Positions 47,099-58,300 of a DNA stretch of 64,000 nt are shown in pieces. The notes beneath the pieces were generated by a model. That model was not told the DNA's origin and did no database searches. It saw only the letters and a program-made list of their open reading frames with translations. Numbering within the stretch: the stretch's first letter is position 1; each line of letters starts with the position of its first letter. Source of the DNA: Telmatactis stephensoni (lineage: Eukaryota; Cnidaria; Anthozoa; Actiniaria; Isophelliidae); contig JALIZF010001939.1 in the NCBI GenBank assembly GCA_029948255.1, forward strand, positions 2,089,001 to 2,153,000, written 5' to 3'. The translations under genes were made by a program, and so were the position numbers.

Positions 47099-48846
47099 AG
47101 TGAGCTATTGTATCTTATCACCTTCATTAAGGTGTCTCCATGCAGTTTTTATTATGTTTCCATTTTTATTCGATTAGTGGATAAATGATATTTACTTATC
47201 AAATAAAAGTTTTAAATGATATCTGTTTCATTTCGAACTACCTTACCTCGTTAAAATCTGCAGTTACCAACCAGGGCCCGTTCCGAAGCGGAGTGGGTAA
47301 AAAGAGGCCTGGGTCTGGACTATAGTTTGGTACGTGACGTGGGGTCCGTCACTCTTTAGAAAATATATGGAATATACCTATTGTAGACTTACGGTTATAG
47401 CGTCACCCTCAGCGGTTCCTTTTACAAATTCATCAAATGAAAAATCCATAATATAATAAAATACCACTGTGAGACACCTTAAGTATTTGTGTGCAATATT
47501 GCTTAATGCATTGATATATACTCGTGCGTTACCAGGCAACTACAACTTTTGCCGTTTATCAATCCTTAGGTAGATGGAGACCAATACGCTGGAAATCTGT
47601 GGCATAGCGTTGATACTGGGAAAGCAGGACCACATCTCACTCTCGGCCTAACATCAGTGAATGAAGGACAACCTTGCATCTTTAGTTACTTCGTTTAAGT
47701 TCCAAAACTTTGCTACCTAGGCCTCAACTCTTAGCATTGACAATGTCCTCTGTGAAAGGAATCCCCTTCAAACTGTAATTAAATGTGTAATATTTATTTA
47801 GTACTATATTCAGTTGTATATTGTAATGTTGCTTTGGATTATTTTGAGCCTCTCGAGGACACAGGAATCCCGTGTATATGTGATCAAGATGTTCGATCTG
47901 GTACAAAGCGACAAGTTCTTACAAAGTGGATATGCTAATAAGCTACCTAAATTAGGCATTGTAAAGTAAAAGTAAAGTAAAGCAACCATATTTAACGTCG
48001 ATAACTCGTAACAGTAGTTCAACTGACAAACCTGAGGTCGACGGAGCGCTCATTTTACTCCCCTCTCTCCATCAGTGCTCCGTTTTAAGGGCATTTAAAG
48101 CTAATTAAAGCTACACAGATTGGAAAGAAGTCGAAACAAGGATGTGAGGTCTGGCTGGGGATCGAACTCGGGACCTCTCGCACCGAAGGCCGCGCACTAA
48201 CCAACTGTGCCATCCTTGCTCCTACCAAATTATGATCTTTCGTTTCACGTGAATGACACGTAACACTGCCCCCAAGAAAGTAAAGACATCTATTTGGGCA
48301 TGCGCAGAATAACTATTTCAGTTTGTCCGATTTAATGTAGTTTGCATCGTTCAATTTCAGTTTGTTAAATCCTTTTAGTACTGAATTGAATTATAATAGC
48401 CTGTCGTAATCATGCCTTAACTCATGAAAACTAATTAAAACAACGTATTGAACATGCAGTATAGCTCAAGCTGAAAACGGGTAAGAGTTTTGCATTGAGA
48501 AAGTCACCTTTGTAGTACTCACATTGAAGGCTCCTACCAAACATTCTTTCTAGTGAATCATTTATTTTCGTCTGCATAAAATTGACATAATTAAGACCGA
48601 TAAAAATTGTCAAACCATTTCTATTTATAGTCAATTTATCATTATATATAAACAGAATTGCCGCGAAACTCACTGACATCCAAAGTATCCAATAACAGAC
48701 TTGAAATGACCAATCATGAAGTGCATTGACTCGTATATCTTTTTCATTAAATAAATAACTTGATGGCAAGTGAATTGATTCAAGTGTATGAAGACAGATA
48801 GCTCCTCAAGCTCCTAGCTCTTGCCGTCTTCTCATTTTTAACGAAT
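47099..48846. other. C-D intergenic region (matches 40330-42077)
   Basis: It contains a poly(A) signal (47202-47207), a SINE-like copy and, in the last 200 bases, the shared C/D leader (GAAGACAGATAGCTCC). ATTAAATAAATAACTTGATG lies about 95 bases before the ATG. No extra gene was seen. The equivalent B-C stretch 40330-42077 is nearly identical. Confidence 0.6.
47961..48222 (-). mobile_element. tRNA-headed SINE-like element, family 2 (duplicate)
   Basis: Essentially identical to 41192-41453, carried along by the 6.77-kb duplication rather than by a separate insertion. It lies upstream of gene D. Confidence 0.7.
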
Positions 48847-51800
48847 ATGAGCCATTTTTGCAGTATTTCTCGTGCAATCTTTTCTATGGTGTTCTTATCA
48901 TCGCTGGCCTGTTCTGGAGCTGAAGGTAGGTTCAACTTTGCAATGCAGACCTACTTGGTTTCTACATAGAAGAAATAATAATAATAGAGCTATAATTGCC
49001 AGAACAGGACTTAAACTTGAAAAGGTAGACTTGTTTCTTTCTCCTACTGACTTTTTGTTTTGCGGTTTTATTGATTTTCTTCATCTTCTCCTTCTAGTTC
49101 ATCTTCGTCTTCTTCATCGTGTTCTTTGGTCTTTCTCTCTTTCTTTCTTCTTGTTTTTGCTCTTCTTTTTCGTCGTCATCGTCGTTAAGGTGTTGTTCTT
49201 GTTCTTGTCTTGTTCTGTGCCATTAATTTGGAGCTCAACCGTGTATTTACTAATTCTTTCAAATAAACTATGCCTATATACAAGTTATATAATAGCTATC
49301 ATAAAGGATATTTGTCATTGTTAGACTAAATTTCTTTCTCCCTCTTTCAACGAAATAGACAAACAAATTGTTTTTGTAGAGATCGGTGAGTGAGAGAATC
49401 ATGTATTAAGGCTTTGGATTTAGAGCACACAAGTTCCAATCTTGGAATTTTCCTGCAATTTTAAATTCATATCTCAGTACGAACCCGGCTGTCAGTTGTG
49501 TACGAGCGAGTGTAGTGAGCGACGGAGTGAAGTCGTAATAAAAGCGAACAGAAAACTACGTGAATTTCATTTACGTTTTCCAAAAAAATGAATATAGTAA
49601 CTTGTGTAGGATTGAAAATGCTCGGAAAAAAATTTAGTGGTTCTAGTCTGATTGGTGTCGCTGTGTACTTGCGAGATGCATGTCCTGTGGCCTATAATCC
49701 CAGCTCATGACCACCATGAGTCACCTATAGCTCAGTGGTTAGAGCATCCAACCGGTAATTGGAGGGTCGTGGGTTCGATTCCCGCTGGGGGCTCGGATTT
49801 TTTTCCGAGCATTTTCAATCCTACACAAGTTACTATATTCATTTATTTCATTTCCTGGGTTTTCCAAAAAGCCCTTGAATTTAGAAATTCTGCTCAAACT
49901 CCTTGAAAACTCCTTAAATTTATACTTTTAACAAAACTTAAGGGACTTAAATGGGATGAGAAAAACAGAAATTCACTTTTTTCTTGTACATGTAAGTGAG
50001 GGAAGAGGATGCCCTAGTCAGTAAAACCAATGGTAAAACGTTGGGTAACACTACTCCTTGAAAAATCGTTTTTGGGTCCTTGAATGCTCCTTGAATTCTC
50101 CTGGAATTTTAAATTCATATCTCATTACGAACCTGTGTTGTGTACGAGCGAGTGTAGTGAGCGACGGAGTGAAGTCGTAATATAAAAAGCGAACAGAACA
50201 GACTTTAGTGCCCAGTAACTGAATAGAGATTTTACATATATGTTGAAAGAATATTGCAACAATATAATGAAATACAATTTTAGAAAATCGTTCGAGATCT
50301 CAACCAAAAACATTTCAAAGATATCCTAAAGAGGAAGTTCTGGAAACTTGATCGCAAAACAATCGTGATAACTGCGCTTTATTCTGAAACCTGATAACTG
50401 TCTTAACTATAAGTCTGGTAAGTCAGTAACAGAGAAAACTTTTATCTGTCTATTTACTTAAATCATAGTTAATAGAGGGGACTGGTTAGGAAGCCTTTTG
50501 TTTTATGTCTTTGTTCATTTTTTTCAACCGTGACCGTGCACAAATCTTTTATTTTTTCATTGTTTCGCCTTAATTGCCATGGTTGAGCAACTGAACCCAA
50601 ATGTTTCTTTTCCGCTGCTTGTTCGATGTATTCTAGTTCAAAATTAATTATATTAGAATATTCCAATAAATAATCCAATAGACAACATTTCGTCTATAAG
50701 TCAACTATAAGTCTGGTAAGTCAGTAACAGAGAAAACTTTTATCTGTCTATTTACTTAAATGAAGACAGTTGTCAGGTTTTTAAACAATGGTCGAATTTA
50801 AATTAAAAGAACAGCTGGAGTCTAGAAATATAAGGCAGAAGAAATTTAGAAATTGTAGAGCCCGGGCGGGGCACTCCACTGTAAAAGGATCGGGTATGCT
50901 CGTCGGAAATTTAAAAAAATACCCCTAAAAGATACCGGAAGTCTTTTAAGAAGGGCGTGGCTGGACGATTTTTAACCTCTAAGAGATACCAGCGATAACA
51001 AGCTAACGAACATTATTATCATGAACATAGAATTGAACGGTCGACAAGCTTTTGTTGGGCAAATCTCTTCCATTTGAGAACAAGATAATAAGCAATGGGC
51101 TCTTTTGATAACCTAAGAGGGACCAGGAAATGATGAAACTCTAAGCTTCAATCTAAAGATACCAAATCGCTGATTTTAACCCCTAAGAGATACAACGAGC
51201 ATACCCGATTCTACAATGGAGTCCCAACCCTCGCCCCCCCCCCCCCCCCCCGGTTTGTAGAGAGTTGAACACACCTGCAAGGAATTCTGAGTCCGACTAG
51301 TTTTCTTTTGTTTCCATACACCCCACTGTATTTCATGAAAACAGGTACTACCAAGAGAGTAGATGCTCTATTGGTGCTACTTTTTCCGAGATTGAAAAAG
51401 GTTCGGACTGACAGACAGGCAGAGGTAGACGTACATTGACAGATCGATAAAATACTGACATAGGTAGAAATGGATATAGCAATACAAATAGAAATAGAGA
51501 GAAATTAATTGGGGATCAGGCTATATAGCCTCCTTGGGTTCACACTGTCCTCTTTGAATCTTTTCAAACAGTACGATGCAAACATAAGCGTAATTTCTCC
51601 ATTTGCGAAAAACAAGGATTTTACTTTCGTAACCACGTCATCAAGACCTTAACTACTGACCAAGAATCGACGTGTCGTATCGAATGCCCCCTTGTTGATT
51701 CGTGTAAGTCTTACAATTACAACAAAAATACAAGAAGATGTGAGCTAAACGATTCAGATGAATGTGAGCATCCAGGGGACCTTGTAGGAAGAGATGGCGT

Positions 51801-53863
51801 CGTCTTCGTTGGTGTAAAGGTATACAGTTATAAATTATTATGTAATTTGTACAATTTTCTACCATGGGTTCCAGAAAAGTGTTTCTCCGCTAAGCGACTT
51901 TATTAAGGTGGCTCATTGCTTAGCTTAATTGTAGAAGTATTGGCTAAACTATTTAACATTTGAAATTAGCTTGTCTGATGATTATAAAACTGGTAGCAAA
52001 TCGATAGTTAATTAAAAAGAATGTGTCGTAAACAAGGCAAATAGCTCCATTCCACAGCCGTTATTACTTATTAAGCACAAAAACACAATTTGAAATTAGT
52101 ATATTTTACCATAATCAATCAGTTTCTCGCTTTCTGATTGGTAAGAACTGTAGTAAATACGAATCAATAGTGAAGACTAGCCTCATTGTTTTGATTTTGC
52201 GCGCGCGCGCTCGTTGCTCAAGCCCGTTCGAAGAGTCCAGGACCACAGAAAGCCATTTTGAATTTGTTAAATTCCACACAAAAAATATACATCTGTAATA
52301 GTATTTTATCTGACTTTGCATGTTTTTCTTTTAGGAATGCAAAGACAAGGGATCGAACTGCCAGTCGTGCGTCTGCAATCAAGGTACGTAAGTAATGTTC
52401 TTATAAAGATTTTTATAAAATAACCATCGTATAACGCGCGCTCTCATTGGCCGAAGGACGCGTATACTGCGAACTCTAAATATGCACACAGCACGCATGC
52501 GCACTTTTCGATTTTTTGTCGTTGTAAATAAACACTGAATTTGCTCAAAAACAACACTATATTTTATATATAATGAAGAAAAATAAAAAAACCGCCCGCG
52601 CGTGCTGTGTGCAGATTTAGAGCACTTTAATTTAGCTTGGGGATTGATCAGAACACGGGAGAAGTGTAGCCGAGTGCTTCTCAACGCTTCTTGAGTGTTC
52701 TGATCAATCCCCAAGCTAAACTGCTCTAAATCTGCACACAGCACAGCGGGCAAGTTTTCTATTTCTTCTATAAAATACAACATTGTTTTCACGCATATTC
52801 AGTGTTCATTGGTTTACACTGACCAAAAATTTGAAAAGTGCGCGCGCGTGCTGTGTGCAGACTTAGAGTTCGCAGTATACGCGTCCTTCGTCCAATGAGA
52901 ACGCGCCTTACATGATAGTTATTTTATAATGTCGTCGTTGTTTGGGCATTTTGCACAGACACTTTCTATATGATAAACCGACATTTTAAAACATCTATCA
53001 TCTTGAGGTCCTTTTTGAAAATCATTGTAAATAAAAACGTTTCCTCAAGATATTATTATACAATTCTGAAAATAACGCACGTAATATGCACAAGAATGCG
53101 TAGAGACCGTATTAGGTTAGTAACATTTGAATGGCTTCCCGCTGCAAAGCCGCGCGCTGATCAAAGTCAAAAGTGGTAATAAAAACGACATCATTTGTGT
53201 TGATTTTTGTAGAATTGTATAATAAATATGTTATTGGTCCATTAACCAGGGAATACAGCTGTGAAGTTTTACTTGTCACTTGCATTTTGGCTTGCCTAAA
53301 GACTCGCCAAAATACAGCGTGACTCGTAAAAATACACAACTGCATGTATTAGCTGGTTAGTTCTTATTCATTCTGTGGCAAATTGTTTTTCAGAAGTTTT
53401 ATGCCATAATTATCAACCCCTTGGGATGGAGGACGGAAAAATTAAAGACAATCAGATCAATGCGACGTCAAGGTGGGATGACAAGCATGCACCATGGCAG
53501 GCCAGACTGCACTTTGAACCTAACTCCAGTGGTTACTCAGGCTCTTGGTCAGCATCAAACAACGAAGTCGGAGAAGAGTGGATTGAAGTTGATTTGTTGG
53601 CAGTTACCAAGGTTTACGCAATTGCTACCCAAGGTCGCTACGATGACAGCCAGTGGGTGACCGGGTATAGTCTCCAGTACAGCTTGGATGGAGAAGATTT
53701 CAAAACCGTCGAGGAAGGCAGGGTTTTTCCAGGAAACCAGGATAGATACACCGTTAAAAGGATTGATTTCAACGCCCCAGTCATTGCCAGGTACATCAGG
53801 GTTGTCGCCGAAAGCTGGTACAGGCATATTTCTTTGAGGATGGAGCTTTACGGTTGTAGGTAA
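48847..53863 (+). CDS. Gene D: secreted PAN/apple protein with one discoidin domain, near-copy of C
   Basis: Exons are 48847-48925, 51572-51819, 52335-52383 and 53394-53863, also giving 281 residues. The protein differs from gene C at about four places: ERQ to EKQ in PAN, and in the discoidin domain DRH to DRY, AKS to AES and SWH to SWY. Signal peptide, Cys pattern, linker and intron phases are unchanged and no disabling change is seen, so both copies look functional. AATAAA is at 53967-53972. A C-run in intron 1 (51234-51251) is about ten bases longer than in gene C. Confidence 0.9.
49588..49842. mobile_element. Foldback element with tRNA-like loop, second copy
   Basis: Same structure as 42819-43073, in gene D intron 1; the tRNA-like part is at 49721-49792. 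It was brought along by the 6.77-kb duplication. Confidence 0.82.
52411..52930. mobile_element. Palindromic MITE, second copy (gene D intron 3)
   Basis: Same nested inverted repeats as 45646-46164, carried by the tandem duplication. Confidence 0.73.
53202..53362. mobile_element. Foldback MITE, second copy (gene D intron 3)
   Basis: Same palindrome as 46437-46597, about 30 bases before the discoidin exon of gene D. Confidence 0.58.
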
Positions 53864-55397
53864 AGTGAGCTATTGTATCTTATCACCTTCATTAAGGTGT
53901 CTCCATGCAGTTTTTATCATGTTTCCATTTTTATCCGATTAGTGGAAAACTGACATTTCCTTATCAAATAAAAGTTTTAAATGATATCTGTTTCATTTCG
54001 AACTACCACCAGGACCCACTCTGAAGCGGAGCGGGTAAAAAGAGGCCTGGGTCTGGACTATAGTTTGGTACGTGGCGTGGGGTCCGTCACGTCACTCTTT
54101 AGAAAATATATAGAATATACCTATTATAGCCTTACGGTTGTAGCGTCACCCTAAGTGGTTCCTTTTACAAATTCATCAAATGAAAAATCGAAGCAGACCG
54201 GGCCAAAAAAAAAACACAGTGAGACACCTTAAGTATTCGTGTTCAATTGCTTAATACATTGATATATACTCGTGCGTTACCAGGCAACTACAACTTTTGC
54301 CGTTTATCAATCCTTAGGTAGATGGAGACCAATACGCTGGAAATCTGTGGCATAGCGTTGATACTGGTAACCTTGCATCTTTAGTTACTTCGTTTAAGTT
54401 CCAAAACTTTGCTACCTAGGCCTCAACTCTTAGCATTGACAATGTCCTCTGTGAAAGGAATCCCCTTCAAACTGTAATTAAATGTGTAATATTTATTTAG
54501 TACTATATTGTAATGTTGCTTTGGATTGTTTTGAGCCTCTCGAGGACACAGGAATCCCATGTGTCTGTGATCAAGATGTTCGATCTGGTACAAAGCGACA
54601 AGTTCTTACAAAGTGGATATGCTAATAAGCTACCTAAATTAGGCATTGTAAAGTAAAAGTAAAGTAAAGCAACCATATTTAACGTCGATAACTCGTAACA
54701 GTAGTTCAACTGACAAACCTGAGGTCGACGGAGCGCTCATTTTACTCCCCTCTCTCCATCAGTGCTCCGTTTTAAGGGTATTTTTAATTGATAAAGCTAA
54801 TTAAAGCTACACAGATTGGAAAGAAGTCGAAACAAGGATGTGAGGTCTGGCTGGGGATCGAATTCGGGACCTCTCACACCGAAGGCCGCGCACTAACCAA
54901 CTGTGCCATCCTTGCTCCTACCAAATTATGATCTTTCGTTTCATGTGAAAAAACGTACTGAACAGTAGCTCAAGCTGAAAACGGGTAAGAGTTTTGCATT
55001 GACAAAAAAAAAAAAAAATAGAAAAAAAAAGAAAAAAAGAAAAAGAAAAAGAAAAAAACCTCACCTTTGTAGCACTCACATTGAAGGCTCCTATCAAACA
55101 TTCTTTCTGGTGAATCATATTTTCGTCTGCATAAAATTGACATTAAGACCGATTCAAACTGTCAAACCATTTCTATTTATAGTCAATTAATCATTTTATA
55201 AAAACAGAATTGCCGCGAAACTCACTGACATCCAAAGTATCCAATAACAGACTTGAAATGACCAATCATGAAGTGATTGACTCATATATCTTTTTCATTA
55301 AATAAACAACTTGATGGCAAGTGAATTGATTCAAGTGTATGAAGACAGATAGCTCCTCAAGTTCCTAGTTCTTGCCGTTTACTCATTTTTAACGAAT
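53864..55397. other. Diverged third copy of the duplication unit, upstream of gene E
   Basis: It matches 47099-48846 in order but with deletions (for example around 54365, where the segment with GAAAGCAGGACC is missing), an added A-rich GAAAAA tract (55003-55055) and a changed 3'UTR. It ends in the same leader and exon 1 as C and D. Confidence 0.7.
54648..54918 (-). mobile_element. tRNA-headed SINE-like element, family 2 (diverged copy)
   Basis: It is at the same relative place upstream of gene E as the copies upstream of C and D, with extra bases (TTTTTAATTGATAAAG) in the body. This shows the insertion predates all three duplications. Confidence 0.68.
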
Positions 55398-58300
55398 ATG
55401 AGCCATTTTTGCAGTATTTCTCGTGCAATCTTTTCTATGGTGTTCTTATCATCGCTGGCCTGTTCTGGAGCTGAAGGTAAGTTAGCAACTTTACAATGCA
55501 GACCTACTTGGTTTCTACATAAAAGAAATAATAATAGAGCTATAGTGGCCAGAACAGGACTTCAACTCGAACTCGGTGCCACCAAAAAAAGAATAAAAAA
55601 CCCAAGACAACAACAACTATATTTTTCACATAGATAAGAGAAAATACAAAATATAGTCTGTGTGTTGCTTCCACTTAATTCAGCTTCATGAAAAGCAGGA
55701 TTTAATCATTCCATTTATGTTTCCTCTTTGTTTTCTATGAGTTCAGTTTTTAAATTTGGTCATATTTTATCATGACTTCCTATTATACCTGTCACATTGT
55801 TATTTGTATTTACTTTGCAATTGGCTCTTTTTTTCCTGTATTTGATTACTTTGTAAGTGACTATTTTCTCTTCTTCAGTATCGTCTTACTGTGTCGATCT
55901 TCCTGTTTTTGTGTTGGTACTTTCAATTGGTGTTTTACTGTTCTTCCACTTCTCTGTTTTTTTGTTTTTGTTTTGACTTCTTCTCATCCCTAACATCAAA
56001 GTGTGTTTTACACCCAGTTAAATATAGGTTATTGGTCAACTAACCAGCTAATACGGCTGTGTATTTTTACGAGTCGCGCTGTATTTTGGCGAGCCTTTAG
56101 GTGAGCCAAAATGCAAGTGACAAGTAAAAATTCACAGCTGTATTCACTGCTTAATCGACCAATAACACATTTATTATACAATTCTGCAAAAATCAATACA
56201 AATGATGTCGCTTTTATGGCAATATACTTTGATTAGCGCGCGGCTTTGCACCGGGAACTCATTCAAATGCCATGCACTGATCATGACCTAATGCGTCTCA
56301 TATTTTTCGCGTTCTTGTGCAAATTACGTGCGTTCTTTTGAGAATTGTATAATAAAAGTGAATATCATCCCGAACACCTTGTATAATATACCTGAATGCC
56401 ATAACAATTGAACTTCATGAGATTGGCAGAAAGTGGATTTTAGACTGAACTTTTGATATTCACGTTTCAACTTATTCATGACCTAGTTAATAGTGTTTAA
56501 AAATGTTCTCAAAAACGTATGAAGCTCAATCATAAGATGCCAATTAATATAAACAGGTCATCAAAATAAAACTGACACATTTTGTGTTGTGTTTTATAAT
56601 TTTCGTCAGATGTAAAAATGATTTGCGTGAATAGTGATTCACTTTTTTCTTTTTCTTTATTTTTTTCAATAAATTAAATGGAATGGCAAATACAATTTAA
56701 TTGGGGGAAAAACAAATTGTGCGAAAAAAACCCAGATACTAATAAACGATCTCATTAAAAGCACTGAAGTCCTGTTGACTTTGTCCTCTTTTGTGTTCAG
56801 TTGAAACCTGATCATTTCTGTCAAAAAGTTTTGTGAAGTTGAATGGAGAAGCTGGTGGTTTAATAGTCAAAAAGGGAAGACGCTACAGGTGATATTTTTT
56901 TAATTTTAAAATTCTCCGGATGCACTGTATTGATCGTTGTCAAGAGTGCAAACACAACTGCTTTAGAGATTTTCTCTGTAGAACCTCCTGGAGATTTAAG
57001 TATATTGGAATTATTTATGAAGTTTGACCACCACGGTGTCTTCTAGAAATAAAAATGACATTTCACAAATAGAAAGCCAATGGTGCATATTTTTGAATAA
57101 GGAATTTGGAAGTAAGATAAATGCAACAGAGGGAATCGAAATTTTGTTCTATTTATCGTACTGACGACCATATTCTATATACCTTCAAAGAAAAGGCTAT
57201 AACACAACGTACTCTACTCAATATAAAAATGTTTTTCAGTTAGTTAATAATTTGCATGGGGCACAGCTATTTAAACACACAAGTCATTGTGGATGGAACT
57301 ATCTTTTACTAAAGAGTTTGCCAACAATTTTTAAAGTGGTAACAGTACTTTCTCATGACTTTCATTCTATTTCGATTCCTATAGCTAAAGAAGAACAGTT
57401 TTCCTTCCAACGATACACTCAGCTGTTACCCTAGCTACGAGCAAAGATTACTTTTCTGATCGTTTCGAGGAGAAAAGGGAAAGTAACCCCGTTCTTTCCC
57501 TCACCAGTTCTCTAGCACAGGATTAGAAAAAAATCTCCTCGCAGAGAACGCAGCTGTAGAAATAAAACGTATGTTAACCGCAACTGTTCCGCGTTGCTGT
57601 AGTAATTGAACGTATGTCAACCGCAACTATTCCGCGCAGCCGTAGAAATGGAACGTAATAATAATAATAATAATAATAATAACATATTTTAGCAGGATAA
57701 CCATTTCAGTTATAGAAAACTGCTATCAACATGGGTCCTGCATAAAAAAAAAACCTATATAATAAATAAATATATAAATAATTAAGTATTAAAAATATAA
57801 AACGGTAAAATATAAAAAAATCGTAAGAAATATAAAATACATAAAAATCTATAAAATCATATAAAATTATGTAAAATTATTAGACTGGAACTGGATTTTA
57901 ACGTTATATATATTCATTATAAATAATTTTTCCCTTATAAAAAAAGGCTCTCTTGGTTGACTCTAATTTAACTTTATCAATATAAAATTTGTCCTTATTT
58001 CTAGTATGTCAACTGCAACTGTTCCGCGTAGTTGTAGTAATGGAACGTATGTTAACCGCAACTGTTACGCGCAGCTGTAGAAATTGAACGTATGTTAACC
58101 GCAACTGTTGCGCGCATAACGTTAATTGAGTCCAACCGTTACAGAGATGAGATACAATCTTTTTGAGTAACTTTACACGCAGCAAAAATCATCTTTCCGT
58201 TAAAACTAGAGCTATTGGCTCTGCTCTCAGGTCAGTTGCGCACAACGCATAACTGTAGAAAAGTTGTATCACGTGACATCCCCAAATCTCGTTGCGTAAC

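Larger units (their letters stand above)
46970..53740 (+). repeat. Tandem duplication unit 2 (about 6.77 kb), carrying gene D
   Basis: This is the second copy of the unit. Beyond about 53.9 kb the similarity to 47.1-48.8 kb continues, but with many substitutions and deletions, marking an older third copy that carries exon 1 of gene E. Confidence 0.85.
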
